This document shows positions 50,958-59,903 of a DNA stretch of 64,000 nt, piece after piece (within the stretch, counting starts at the first letter, position 1; every line of letters begins with the position of its first letter). Location: NCBI GenBank assembly GCA_035384965.1, contig DAOOJE010000003.1, positions 62,001 to 126,000 of the forward strand, given 5' to 3'. Below the pieces are notes generated by a model, which searched no databases, was not told the DNA's origin, and saw nothing but the letters and a program-made list of their open reading frames with translations. The position numbers were made by a program, and so were the translations under genes. This DNA is from JAAYVZ01 sp035384965 (GTDB lineage Bacteria > Acidobacteriota > Thermoanaerobaculia > Thermoanaerobaculales > Thermoanaerobaculaceae).

Positions 50958-51941
50958 ATGGCCGATCTCGACCACCTGGCGCGCCCGGCGCTCGACTTCG
51001 CCCACGGCGACATGCCGATCCTCGAGGAGAGCCTGTCGGTGGAGGAAGCCTTGCATACGCTGCGCGGGCGCGAGCTGGGCGAGCGCGTCGTCTACCTCTA
51101 CGTCGTGGACCCAGCGCATCGCCTTGTCGGCGTGCTGCCGGTACGGAGGCTGCTCCACGCCCAGCCGGAGGAGCGCGTCGGGGACCTCGCGCTGCGCCGC
51201 GTCATCTCGCTCCCGTCCTCGGCCACCGTGCTCGACGCCTGCGAGCTGTTCCTCACCCACCGCTTCCTCGCCCTGCCGCTCGTGGACGGAACTGGCACGC
51301 TGCTCGGCGTGGTGGACGTCACGCTCCTCACCGATGAGGTCTTCGACCTCGCGGAGCGGCAGGAGGTCGACGATCTCTTCGAGACCATCGGCTTTCGCGT
51401 CTCGCAGGTCCGGACCGCGTCGACGCTCGGCGCGTTTTGGCTGCGTTTCCCGTGGCTGGGCGCCACGATCGCCGGCGGGATCACGTGCGCGATCCTCGCC
51501 AGCGTCTTCGAGGCCACGCTTCAGCAGGCGATCATCCTGGCGTTCTTTCTCACGCTCGTGCTGGGGCTGGCCGAGGCGGTGGCGGCGCAGTCGCTGGCCA
51601 TCACGATCCCGGCGCTGCGGCACGTGCAGCCCGACCGCGCCTGGTACGCCCGCATGCTGGGCCGCGAGGCATCCACGGCCCTGCTGCTCGGACTCGCTGC
51701 CGGGGCGGCGGTGGGCGGGATCGCCTACCTGTGGCGGGGGCAGGCGCTGCCCAGCCTCGTCATCGGTGGGGCCATCCTGCTCTCGCTGCTGGGAGCGTCG
51801 GTGCTGGGAATGTCGGTGCCGGCCCTGCTCCACCGCACGCGGCTCGACCCCACGATCGCCGCCGGCCCGGTGGCGCTCGCCCTCACCGACATCCTCACCG
51901 TCACTGCTTACCTCGGGATCGCGAGCCGGTTCCTGCGCTGA
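50958..51941 (+). CDS. Compact MgtE-like Mg2+/divalent cation transporter
   Basis: 327 aa. Two CBS motifs fill about 20-140 (ERVVYLYVVDPAHRLVGVLPVRRLL, RFLALPLVDGTGTLLGVVDVTLL). A five-helix MgtE transmembrane domain follows, ending in LALTDILTVTAYLGIASRF, where the Asp matches the central ion-site residue. Canonical MgtE has an extra N-terminal superhelical domain and is about 450 aa; here that domain is missing. CBS domains normally sense Mg2+ or nucleotides to gate the pore. Start at ATG 50958, with no Shine-Dalgarno and an extended -10 directly upstream. Confidence 0.85.
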   Translation: MADLDHLARPALDFAHGDMPILEESLSVEEALHTLRGRELGERVVYLYVVDPAHRLVGVLPVRRLLHAQPEERVGDLALRRVISLPSSATVLDACELFLTHRFLALPLVDGTGTLLGVVDVTLLTDEVFDLAERQEVDDLFETIGFRVSQVRTASTLGAFWLRFPWLGATIAGGITCAILASVFEATLQQAIILAFFLTLVLGLAEAVAAQSLAITIPALRHVQPDRAWYARMLGREASTALLLGLAAGAAVGGIAYLWRGQALPSLVIGGAILLSLLGASVLGMSVPALLHRTRLDPTIAAGPVALALTDILTVTAYLGIASRFLR

Positions 51942-51976
51942 CCGCCCGGCACGCGGGCGGCAGCCTCTCCGCCCGC

Positions 51977-51982
51977 TATACT
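51977..51982 (+). promoter_or_regulatory. -10 element before a leaderless GTG
   Basis: TATACT is followed by six bases and the GTG at 51989. No Shine-Dalgarno and no clear -35 are visible. Confidence 0.5.
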
Positions 51983-51988
51983 CCCGGC

Positions 51989-53125
51989 GTGGGGCTGGAC
52001 ATCGGTCGCTGGCTGCCGCTCTTCCCGGTGCGGGAAAGCTGTCTGTACCTCAACCACGCGGCGGTGGCGCCGCTGCCGCAACCGGTAGCCGAAGCAATGC
52101 GTGCCCGCATTGCAGAGCAGGAGGCGGTCGGTTCGGCGAACTGGCGCGGCTGGCTCGAAACCGAAATGTCGGTGCGGGCCCTGGGCGCCGATCTTGTGGC
52201 GTGCCGGCCGGAGGACGTGACGCTCGTGCGCTCGACCTCGGAGGGGCTTTCGCTCGTGGCCAGGGGGCTCGGGCTCGGCCCTGGCGACGCGGTGCTGGTG
52301 AGCGAGGAGGAGTTCGCCGCCAACGTCGCGCCGTACCTCATGTTGCAGCGCGACGGCGTGGAAGTGAGGCGCTTCCCCGCCCCCGGCGGCAAGATCCTGC
52401 TCGACGAGGTGGTGCCGCTGCTGCGCCCGCCGGTGCGGGTGCTCGGGCTGTCATGGGTGTCGTTTCACACCGGCTGGGTGGCGCCGGTGGCGGAGCTCGC
52501 CGAGGCCGCGCACGCCCGGGGCGTGCTCGTGATCCTCGACGCGATTCAGGGGCTCGGGGTGCTCCCCGAGACGTTCCCGGAGCTCGGCGTCGACGCGCTC
52601 GTGGCCGACGGGCACAAGTGGCTCCTGGGACCGGAGGGGCTCGGCCTCATGGTCACGACTCCGGAACTCCGGCACCGCCTCGAGCCGGTGCTGGCAGGGT
52701 GGCTCAACGTGGAGCGGGAGGAGCACAGCATGTTTCTTTCCGAGCTGCGCTTCCACCGCGACGGGCGGCGCTTCGAACCGGGGGCGACGCCGACCATCCT
52801 GGTGGCCGGCCTCGCCGCCGCCCTCGAGCTGTTGCTCGAGGCAGGGCTGGCCGAGATTCACGCCCGCGTGACCGCCCACAACCGTACCCTCACCCGGCTG
52901 CTGCTCGAACTCGGCTGGCAGGTGGGCTCTCCGGGCTCCTCCAGCCGGCTCGCCGGCATCGTGGCCGGGCGCCATCCGTACATGCCCTCGCACGAGGTGG
53001 CGAGACGGCTGCACGAGCGCCAGATCGAGGTCTCGGCCCGGCAAGGCTGGGTGCGTTTCTCGCCCCATTTCTACACCACCGCGGGCGAGCTGGAAGCGCT
53101 CAAGGTCATCCTGGCGAAGCTCTGA
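51989..53125 (+). CDS. Class V PLP enzyme (aminotransferase/desulfurase-like)
   Basis: 378 aa. The N-terminus SCLYLNHAAVAPLPQPV is the class V start seen in isopenicillin-epimerase and cysteine-desulfurase-like proteins. LVRSTSEGLSLVARGL binds the cofactor phosphate, LVILDAIQGLG carries the ring-stacking Asp, and K210 in ADGHKWLLG binds PLP. No mobile Cys loop typical of active desulfurases was seen. The GTG at 51989 is leaderless-type. The stop overlaps the start of the FAD oxidoreductase (TGATG), so the two act together or are at least co-made. Substrate unknown. Confidence 0.85.
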   Translation: MGLDIGRWLPLFPVRESCLYLNHAAVAPLPQPVAEAMRARIAEQEAVGSANWRGWLETEMSVRALGADLVACRPEDVTLVRSTSEGLSLVARGLGLGPGDAVLVSEEEFAANVAPYLMLQRDGVEVRRFPAPGGKILLDEVVPLLRPPVRVLGLSWVSFHTGWVAPVAELAEAAHARGVLVILDAIQGLGVLPETFPELGVDALVADGHKWLLGPEGLGLMVTTPELRHRLEPVLAGWLNVEREEHSMFLSELRFHRDGRRFEPGATPTILVAGLAAALELLLEAGLAEIHARVTAHNRTLTRLLLELGWQVGSPGSSSRLAGIVAGRHPYMPSHEVARRLHERQIEVSARQGWVRFSPHFYTTAGELEALKVILAKL

Positions 53126-54384
53126 TGGCCCGACACCGTGACGCCGACGTGCTCGTGGTGGGGGCTGGCCCGGCCGGGTGCGCCGCAGCGATCACGCTCG
53201 CCCGCGCCGGCGTGGCGGCGACGGTCCTCGGGGGACCCGAGACCCAGCCGCGCGGGTGCGAACTCGTGGTGCCGCGCGCCGTGGAGGTGCTCGCCGCGCT
53301 CGGGCTCGAGCCGTGGCTGGGGTCCCAGGCGCGCGAGTCGGAATGCACGGGTGTGAGGGTGGCCTCGGCCGACCTCGGCCGCGCGACGTGCCTGCCGTTC
53401 CCCGACCGGCCAGGGCGGGTGCTCGACCGGCCCGACCTCGACCAGGCGCTCCTCGACGCGGCCCGGGCCGCAGGGGCGGAGGTCCTGCCCGCGCTCGTGG
53501 CCGCGAGCCCGGCGTTCGAGGGCACGCGGCTCGCGGGCGTCACGGCCCGGGGCCCGGACGAGCGCGAGGAAATCATCACCTGCAAGGCGCTCATCGACGC
53601 GTCGGGCCGGAGCGCCTTTCTGGCCCGGCGCATGGGGTGGGGGTTCCCGTACCCCCGCCACCGGCGCTCGGCGGCCTGGGCGGTGTACTCCGGGGTCAGC
53701 CCTCCCGACTGGGCTCCTCCCGGGGAGCTGACACTCATTGCTCTCCGCGACGGCTATCTGTGGCTGGCGCCGGCCGCCGGGGGCCGCACCGGTGTCGGTG
53801 CCGTGCTGCCCCGCCGCTTTTGGGAGGAGTCCTCCGGCTCCGCCGAGCGGCTGCTCGGCAAGGCCCTCGGAGCGTGCCCGGCCGTGGACTGGCTGCTTTC
53901 GAAGGCGCGCGCCGAAACTCCCCCGCAGGCGGCACCGAGCCTGGCGTTCCGGGTTCTCGATGTGGCCGGGCACGGCTTCTGCATGGTCGGGGACGCCGCC
54001 GGCTTCATCGATCCCGTGGTACCGCACGGGCTGCTGGCCGCGCTGCTGGGCGGCCAGTCGGCGGGGCTCGATGCGGCCGAGGCCCTGCTGCAGCGAGGGC
54101 GCGTCACGGCGGTCGACTTCGGGCCGACCACCACGCTCGTGCGTCTGCTGCAGCGCCAGCAGCTCGCCCACGTCCACGCCTTCTACGACCCGGACTTCCT
54201 CGCGGTGCTGATGGCCGGCCACGACCACCTCGGCGCGCGCCGGGCTCTGCGGCGCCTGCTGGCCGGCGACATCCTGCCGCCCCGCCGCTGGCGCACGCTC
54301 GCCCGCGCCTGGGTGCTGGTGGGGCTCGCCGGCCTCCAGAGCCTCACCCGGCGGCTGGGTGCGCCGGTGTTCCCCGTCGTGTAG
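53125..54384 (+). CDS. FAD-dependent oxidoreductase (geranylgeranyl-reductase/halogenase-like)
   Basis: 419 aa. GxGxxG at about 13-18 (VVGAGPAGCAAAI), DASGRSAFLARRMGW in the middle, and GDAAGFIDPVVPHGL near residue 290 are hallmarks of the geranylgeranyl reductase/tryptophan-halogenase superfamily. No halogenase WxWxIP was seen. It begins on the stop codon of the class V PLP gene. It meets the TPP enzyme genes head-on with a 3-base gap. Probably acts on a lipid or aromatic substrate; precise reaction unknown. Confidence 0.85.
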   Translation: MARHRDADVLVVGAGPAGCAAAITLARAGVAATVLGGPETQPRGCELVVPRAVEVLAALGLEPWLGSQARESECTGVRVASADLGRATCLPFPDRPGRVLDRPDLDQALLDAARAAGAEVLPALVAASPAFEGTRLAGVTARGPDEREEIITCKALIDASGRSAFLARRMGWGFPYPRHRRSAAWAVYSGVSPPDWAPPGELTLIALRDGYLWLAPAAGGRTGVGAVLPRRFWEESSGSAERLLGKALGACPAVDWLLSKARAETPPQAAPSLAFRVLDVAGHGFCMVGDAAGFIDPVVPHGLLAALLGGQSAGLDAAEALLQRGRVTAVDFGPTTTLVRLLQRQQLAHVHAFYDPDFLAVLMAGHDHLGARRALRRLLAGDILPPRRWRTLARAWVLVGLAGLQSLTRRLGAPVFPVV

Positions 54385-54387
54385 TGG

Positions 54388-54975
54388 CTAGTCGCTCGTG
54401 CCTGCCGGCTGGCGGCTCGCGACGGCGAGCCGGAAACGGTCGGCCATCTCCTGAGGGGTCAATGGGATGCGCGGGGCAGCCGGGACCGGGTCGAGCGGTT
54501 CGACGAGGAGGTCGAGCAGCGCCGGGGAAGGCGCCGAAAGCCACTCGCCGACAGCCGGTGCGACTGCTTCGGCCGGTCCGCACCGGAGCGCCCAGGCGTA
54601 GCCGCAACCGGCCGCTGCCGCGGAGAGGTCCACCTGCCGCGACAGACAGGCTTGCCCGCCGGTCGTGGCGTAGGACCCGTTGTCGAGCACGAGGTGGTAG
54701 AAGCGTGCCGGCCGCAGCCCCCCGACCATGGCAAGGTTGCCGAACCCCATGAGGAGGTTGCCGTCGCCGTCGAGCGCCACGACACGTTCGGGCCGGCTAA
54801 GGGCGAGCCCGAGGGCGATCGAGGCGACGTGCCCCATCGAGCCCAGCATGTAGAACGTGCGGGGGCGGTCGGCAGCCCGAAACGCCTCGCGCGAAATGGC
54901 CCCATCGGCCGCCACCACGAGGTCCTCGGGCGCGAGTCGGGAGAGGACGAGCGCGACAGCCTCGGACCGGGTCAT
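54388..54975 (-). CDS. TPP-binding subunit of a split 2-oxoacid decarboxylase
   Basis: 195 aa. LGSMGHVASIALGLAL, the TPP motif DGDGNLLMGFGNLAMVG and LDNGSYATTGGQ match the C-terminal (PP) domain of phosphonopyruvate and sulfopyruvate decarboxylases. It is the partner of the PYR-domain subunit at 55112-55597, 136 bases upstream. The start is ATG. Phosphonopyruvate decarboxylase acts in phosphonate synthesis and sulfopyruvate decarboxylase in coenzyme M or taurine-type pathways. No PEP mutase is in the window, so the substrate is open. Confidence 0.85.
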   Translation of the reverse strand: MTRSEAVALVLSRLAPEDLVVAADGAISREAFRAADRPRTFYMLGSMGHVASIALGLALSRPERVVALDGDGNLLMGFGNLAMVGGLRPARFYHLVLDNGSYATTGGQACLSRQVDLSAAAAGCGYAWALRCGPAEAVAPAVGEWLSAPSPALLDLLVEPLDPVPAAPRIPLTPQEMADRFRLAVASRQPAGTSD

Positions 54976-55111
54976 CGGGCGCCCCCTACGGGGAGGTCGA
55001 GGGTCAGAAATCGCAAGGCAAGGGCTCGCGGTTTCCTGCCCGAACCAGCTTCGACGTTCGAGCTCCGACGTATGACGTTCCAGTTCCGGCTCCCGCCGGC
55101 CTTCTCGCCGG
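54976..55111. repeat. Repeat-like spacer between the TPP enzyme subunits
   Basis: The spacer reads in palindromic bursts of 'gaacgtc/tcgaa' type (for example 55045-55079) on the minus strand and carries no gene. Similar 'gtcgaa' phrases occur at 25440-25466, 27009-27023 and 61222-61240, suggesting a dispersed short intergenic repeat family. Confidence 0.35.
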
Positions 55112-55597
55112 TCATGCGTCGACCTCCTTGCCGGCCAGCAGCACGACGGGCATGCGCCGCTCGCGCGCGGTGGCGACGAGCCACGCCGCTTCCTCGAGCT
55201 CGCCCCCGGGGACCGCGACCCGCCAGGGGATGCCGAACAGGTCCAGCAACTGCCGCGTGCGCTGCCCCAGGATGCGGTGCTCCTCGTAGTCGGCGGGCTC
55301 GCCGCGGTCGGAGACGAGCATCGGCAGTGGCAGCGAGTACATGAGGTGCAGCGAGGTCAGGACCTCGAGGCAGGTGCCGAGCCCCGAGTTCTGCATCGCG
55401 GCGAGAGCGAGCCGACCGCCGAGCCACGCTCCGGCGCAGACCGCCGCGGCGTGATCCTCCCGCGGCGCCGCCACGTACCTGTCGGCCGACAGCGTTGCGC
55501 AGGCGGCGAAGAACCGCCTGAGGTACGAGCACGGCACCCCGGCCACGAGTTCGACGCCGCGGTCCAGGAAGGCGTCGAGGCGGCGGGACCCGGACAT
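55112..55597 (-). CDS. PYR-domain subunit of a split 2-oxoacid decarboxylase
   Basis: 161 aa. GVPCSYLRRFFAA, the cofactor-activating Glu in PREDHAAAVCAGAWLGG, MQNSGLGTCLEVLTSLH, YSLPLPMLVSDRGEP and the EH/GQRT segment match the N-terminal domain of phosphonopyruvate/sulfopyruvate decarboxylases. The ATG at 55597 shares its A with the stop of the small membrane gene, so it belongs to the ftsK operon. Both halves of the enzyme are present as separate genes, as in archaeal ComD/ComE. Substrate not determined. Confidence 0.85.
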   Translation of the reverse strand: MSGSRRLDAFLDRGVELVAGVPCSYLRRFFAACATLSADRYVAAPREDHAAAVCAGAWLGGRLALAAMQNSGLGTCLEVLTSLHLMYSLPLPMLVSDRGEPADYEEHRILGQRTRQLLDLFGIPWRVAVPGGELEEAAWLVATARERRMPVVLLAGKEVDA

Positions 55598-55896
55598 CAG
55601 GCCTTCTCCTCGGGAATCAGCAGCTCGCGTTCGGGGCGGCTGTCGGGCGTGATCCGCGGGCCGCTGCGCAGGTCCTCCCGGATGATGAGCTCGAGGAACA
55701 GCTCGCGCACGCCGTCCTTGCCACGGGCCGCGAACACTTCAGCCACGTCCTTCGGCGAAAGCTTGATCCCCGTCATCGTGTACAGGTACTGGGTGAACAC
55801 CCGGGGCCGCGAAAGGAAGCTCACCACGAGCAGCAGCAGCAGTACGCCCGTGGAGACCAGGAGCACCGTCGTCACCTGGGGGGAAAGGTCAACCAT
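55597..55896 (-). CDS. Small single-pass membrane protein downstream of FtsK
   Basis: 99 aa. A single membrane helix (VTTVLLVSTGVLLLLLVVSFL) at about 8-28 precedes a charged cytoplasmic region (SPKDVAEVFAARGKDGVRELFLELIIREDLRSGP). I do not recognise the family. The ATG at 55896 overlaps the ftsK end by eight bases, giving strong coupling with the DNA translocase. It could be a membrane tether of the division apparatus, but only context supports this. Confidence 0.7.
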   Translation of the reverse strand: MVDLSPQVTTVLLVSTGVLLLLLVVSFLSRPRVFTQYLYTMTGIKLSPKDVAEVFAARGKDGVRELFLELIIREDLRSGPRITPDSRPERELLIPEEKA

Positions 55897-58249
55897 CGCC
55901 GTCCTCCTCGCCGTTGAGCTGGTGGGTGGCGTCCACCTCGCCGAAGTGATCTGGGGGCACCAGCACCTCGCGCGGCTTGGCGCCCTGCCCCGGCCCGACC
56001 AGCCCCTCACGTTCCATCATATCCAGCAACCGGGCCGAGCGGGCGTAGCCGAGCCGCAGCTTGCGCTGGATGAACGAGGCCGAGGCCTTGCGAGACGCCA
56101 CGACGAGCCGGGCCGCCTGCTCGTACATCGGGTCGTCGAGCCCCTCGTCGGTCGCCTCGCTGCTCTCCCCCGCCGGCTCCTGGAGCACCCGCGGGTCGAA
56201 CTCGGGCTTGCCGAGGCGCCGCAGGTGCTTGAGTACGGTGAGGATCTCCTCTTCCCGCACGAGACAGCCGTGCACCCGGAAGGGACGCGCCGAGCCCGGC
56301 GGCAGGAACAGCATGTCGCCCTGACCCAGCAAGTACTCGGCCCCCTCGGTGTCGAGGATCGTGCGCGAGTCGAAGCGGGTGCGCACCTTGAACGCGATGC
56401 GGCAGGGGAAGTTGGCCTTGATGACACCGGTGATGATGTCGACGCTCGGGCGCTGGGTGGCGAAGATGAGGTGGATCCCGACGGCCCTCGCCATCTGGGC
56501 CAGGTGCCCGATCGAGTCCTCGACCTCGGTGGCGCAGGTCATCATGAGGTCGGCCAGCTCGTCGATGATGATGACGATGTACGGCAGCGGCTTGAGGTCG
56601 ACCGAGGCGCCGTCCCCGAGCTCCGCCCGCCGGGACCCGCCCTCGGCCACCAGGGTGTTGTAGCCCTGCAGGTTGCGAACCTTGCACGCGGCCAGCGTCT
56701 GGTAGCGCTCGCGCATCTCGCGCACCGCCCAGCGGAGGGCGCGGGCGGCGTCGCGGGGGTCGGTGACGATCGGCGTCAGGAGGTGCGGCAAGTGCTCGTA
56801 AATCCCGAGCTCGACCTGCTTGGGATCGATGAGGATGAAGCGCACCTGCTCCGGGGTCGCCTTGAACAGTATCGACATGATCATGGCGTTGAGCCCCACC
56901 GACTTGCCCGAGCCGGTGAAGCCGCCGATGAGCAGGTGCGGCATGCGCTGGAGGTCGGCCACGAACGGCAGGCCCTGAATGTCCATGCCGAGCGCGAGGG
57001 TGAGCGGCGAGGCGGAGTGCACGAACTTGGAGGACTCCAGGATTTCCCGCAGCACGATCGTGCGGCGCTCGGGGTTGGGCACCTCGATCCCGACCGTGGC
57101 CTTGCCGGGGATGCGCTCGATGCGCACCGCCTCGACCTGCAGCCCGAGCGCCAGGTCCTCCTCCAAGTTGACCACCTGGGCGTACTTGATGCCGGCGGCC
57201 GGGCGGAACTCGTACGTCGTGATGATCGGCCCCGGCAGCACGTCCACGACCTGGCCCTCGACCTTGAACTCGCGGCACTTCTGCTCGACGAGTTCGCGCA
57301 TCTCGGCCACCCGCCTGGAGTCGAGGGTGGGCGCCGGCGGGGCGGGCAAGAGCATGGTCTTCTCCGGCAGGGAAGCCACCGGGGTCTCGTCCACGAAAGG
57401 AAACACTTCCTGCACCGCCACCGGCTTGACCCGGGTAGAGGAACCGCGCGGCGCCGACTCGGCTGTACCCCGCCGAGGGGGAGAGGGAGCCGAGCCGGCC
57501 GCGGCCGGCTCGGAAGCCGCCTCCTCCATGACCACCACGTGGTGAAGCCGTCGGATGGAAAAGCGCGCCTGCCCTTCACGCTCCTGCACGACGAGTGCCG
57601 GCCGCGCCACCGGATGGCGGCGGGCGTGGTTGTCGATCAGGCGCTGGCGCTGCGTTCGCCGCTCCTTGAGGTCGCGCCGGTGGTGCCAGCGGGTCCGCAT
57701 CTTCTCCCGCCACGACTTGACGCTGCGGCCGGCGGCCGAAAAGACCGTCCTCAGCGAGGAGCGCACGCCCAGCACGGCGCCGGCCAGCAGCGCCGCGCCG
57801 CAGATCACCACGGCGGCGATCGGCCCCAGGCTCTCCTGCAGACCGCCCGCCACCAGCCGGCCGAGTTCCCCACCCAACTCGAGCCGGCCACCCCGGTACT
57901 GCACGTGTCCCGCCGCCCCGAGCAGTCCGGAGGCGCCGAGCAGCGCCGTCGACCAGGCTCCGGCCAGCAACCAGGGGGTGTCGAGCACCCGCCCGCGCAG
58001 CCAGAGCGCGCCCAGGCGCAGGATCAAGGCCGGCAGCAGCAGCACCGGTACGCCGAGCAGGTTCACGAGGACGCCGGCGAGGTGTGCGCCCCACGAGGCG
58101 AGCCAGTTGTGCACCCGGTCGCTGCCGGCCCCCAGCAACCACGGGTCGAGTGGGTGGTAGCTGGCGAGCGCCAGCACGAGGAGGCCGCCGCCGACGAGCA
58201 GCACGTACCCGGCCACCTCCCGGGCGATCTCCTCGCGAGTGCGCCTCAT
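55889..58249 (-). CDS. ftsK: DNA translocase FtsK/SpoIIIE
   Basis: 786 aa. Four membrane helices lie in the first 175 residues (YVLLVGGGLLVLALASYHP and others), then an Arg/Pro-rich linker of about 120. An alpha domain follows (FKVEGQVVDVLPGPIITTYEF). The beta motor has Walker A GGFTGSGKS with K449, Walker B YIVIIIDELADLM and QRPSVDIITG. A C-terminal gamma winged helix (ASASFIQRKLRLGYARSARLLDMME) would read polar DNA motifs. It pumps chromosome dimers at the septum. The N-terminal domain and linker are short relative to enterobacterial FtsK. Confidence 0.97.
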   Translation of the reverse strand: MRRTREEIAREVAGYVLLVGGGLLVLALASYHPLDPWLLGAGSDRVHNWLASWGAHLAGVLVNLLGVPVLLLPALILRLGALWLRGRVLDTPWLLAGAWSTALLGASGLLGAAGHVQYRGGRLELGGELGRLVAGGLQESLGPIAAVVICGAALLAGAVLGVRSSLRTVFSAAGRSVKSWREKMRTRWHHRRDLKERRTQRQRLIDNHARRHPVARPALVVQEREGQARFSIRRLHHVVVMEEAASEPAAAGSAPSPPRRGTAESAPRGSSTRVKPVAVQEVFPFVDETPVASLPEKTMLLPAPPAPTLDSRRVAEMRELVEQKCREFKVEGQVVDVLPGPIITTYEFRPAAGIKYAQVVNLEEDLALGLQVEAVRIERIPGKATVGIEVPNPERRTIVLREILESSKFVHSASPLTLALGMDIQGLPFVADLQRMPHLLIGGFTGSGKSVGLNAMIMSILFKATPEQVRFILIDPKQVELGIYEHLPHLLTPIVTDPRDAARALRWAVREMRERYQTLAACKVRNLQGYNTLVAEGGSRRAELGDGASVDLKPLPYIVIIIDELADLMMTCATEVEDSIGHLAQMARAVGIHLIFATQRPSVDIITGVIKANFPCRIAFKVRTRFDSRTILDTEGAEYLLGQGDMLFLPPGSARPFRVHGCLVREEEILTVLKHLRRLGKPEFDPRVLQEPAGESSEATDEGLDDPMYEQAARLVVASRKASASFIQRKLRLGYARSARLLDMMEREGLVGPGQGAKPREVLVPPDHFGEVDATHQLNGEEDGDG

Positions 58250-58265
58250 GGCCGCCCGCCTGACG

Positions 58266-59903
58266 TCACGAGACGCAGCCTCCAGCGGCCGGCCACGGCC
58301 CGTCCTGCAGCACGCTCACCAGCACCGCCGGCCGCATGGACCAGCGCCGACGCAGCTCCCGTTTCAACCACCGCTCCATTGTACGTCGCGCATCGTCGGG
58401 GTCCGGCGCGGCCAGGCAGCGCACGGCCTCGCCCCGCAGCCCGGCCTCGAGTTCTTCTTCCCCCCCCGCCGCCAGCCGCACCCCGAAGCTGTGCAGCTGC
58501 ACCCTCGGCGCCGCGCCGGCGCAGCGGTCCACCACCGCCACCAGCACGCCGGAACGTGCCAGCACACGCCGCTCGTGCACGACGCCGGCCTCCACCAGCT
58601 CGTCCTCGCCGTCGCCGAACGACAGCCTCCCCGGCGCCCGCCGCCGGCCGGAAGGCTCGAGGCCGGAAGCGCTCCACGCCAGCTCCTCGCCGTTTTCGGC
58701 CACGACCGCCGCCGCACCGGCGGCGCGCGCCAGCCCGGCCACCGCCTCGAGGTGGCGGCGCCAGCCGTGCACCGGCATCACCACTCGCGGCCGCAGCAGG
58801 TCGCACAGCTCCGCGAGTTCCTGACGGTGAGCGTGGCCCGAGGCATGGATCGGCGCCTCGGCAGCCGTCACCACCTGCGCCCCCTGCCGCACGCAGAAGT
58901 CGAACAGCCTCGCCAGCCGCCGCTCGTTGCCGGGGATGAGGCGGGCAGCGTGGAGCACCCGGTCGCCGGGCTGGAGGGCCAGACCCGGCAGGTGGCCGGT
59001 GGCGAGGCGCGTGAACACCGAGCCGGCCTCTCCCTGGGAGCCGGTCACCACGGCCACCACTCCGTCCCTGGGCAGCCGCGGCAGGTCGCGGAACGGCCGC
59101 ACGAGCCCGAGCGGCGCGCCGAACCCACCGAGCCGCGCCTGCACCGCCAGCGACTCCAGGATGCCGCGCCCGACGGGGACCACGACCCGTCCGGCCGCGG
59201 CCGCCGCCTGCAGCACCTGGCGGAATCGCCCGAGGTGAGATGCGAACGTGACCACCACGACGAGCCCCCTCGCTGCCCGGATCAGCTCTCCGAGCGCCGT
59301 CCCCACCACGTCCTCCCCCGGCGGCGCCGCTGCCACGAGCGCGTTGGTGGCATCCAGCAGCAGCACGTCCACGCCGTCGCGTCCCCACGCCGCGAGGCGG
59401 TCGGTCGGGGTTCGCTCGCCGAGCGCCGAGGGTGCCATGCGCAGGTCGGTGGCGAGGACCGCGGTCATGGCCCCGGTCCGCAGGCGCAGCGCCAGCGTCC
59501 CCGGGATTGAGTGCGACACCGGCAGGGCGTCGATTTCCCAGCCCCCGACCACGAACGGCGCGCCTTCCCCCAGCTCGGCGAGCTGCCCCCGCTGCGCGGC
59601 CACCGCCGGCCGGCACCACGTTGCCGTGGCCCGGCTCCCGGCTACGAGCGTGCCCGGCCAGGCTCCGAGCAGCGCACCGAGCCCCTTGCAGTGGTCGTCG
59701 TGCGCGTGGGAAAGCAGCGCGGCCCGTGGCGCCGGCCCGCCGAGGGCGGCGAAGTCGGGCACCTCGTGGCTCACCCCCAGCGCTGGTTCCTCGAAAAACG
59801 CGGCCCCGGCATCCACGACCAGCCGGCCGGCCCTCTCGTCGTCGAGCAGCAGCGAGTTGGCCCCGAACTCCCCCAGACCGCCGATCGGCAGCAGGCGCGG
59901 CAT
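58266..59903 (-). CDS. rnj: Ribonuclease J
   Basis: 545 aa. The metallo-beta-lactamase core begins at residue 3 (LLPIGGLGEFGANSLLL). The metal site HAHDDH is at 66-71, a further acid lies in LATDLRM, and the beta-CASP region includes TGSQGEAGSVF and PIHASGHAHRQEL. PVHGWRRHLE is a late conserved His block. It is a 5'-exo/endoribonuclease for mRNA and rRNA processing. The ATG at 59903 shares its A with the rsmA stop. A much longer frame through this region has no other protein in it. Confidence 0.93.
   Translation of the reverse strand: MPRLLPIGGLGEFGANSLLLDDERAGRLVVDAGAAFFEEPALGVSHEVPDFAALGGPAPRAALLSHAHDDHCKGLGALLGAWPGTLVAGSRATATWCRPAVAAQRGQLAELGEGAPFVVGGWEIDALPVSHSIPGTLALRLRTGAMTAVLATDLRMAPSALGERTPTDRLAAWGRDGVDVLLLDATNALVAAAPPGEDVVGTALGELIRAARGLVVVVTFASHLGRFRQVLQAAAAAGRVVVPVGRGILESLAVQARLGGFGAPLGLVRPFRDLPRLPRDGVVAVVTGSQGEAGSVFTRLATGHLPGLALQPGDRVLHAARLIPGNERRLARLFDFCVRQGAQVVTAAEAPIHASGHAHRQELAELCDLLRPRVVMPVHGWRRHLEAVAGLARAAGAAAVVAENGEELAWSASGLEPSGRRRAPGRLSFGDGEDELVEAGVVHERRVLARSGVLVAVVDRCAGAAPRVQLHSFGVRLAAGGEEELEAGLRGEAVRCLAAPDPDDARRTMERWLKRELRRRWSMRPAVLVSVLQDGPWPAAGGCVS

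Noticed and set aside
50008..54384. A very long plus-strand frame spanning several genes
   Set aside because: Only the 3' part (53125-54384) has protein-family features; upstream it is antisense to DUF4846 and out of frame with the MgtE-like and class V genes.
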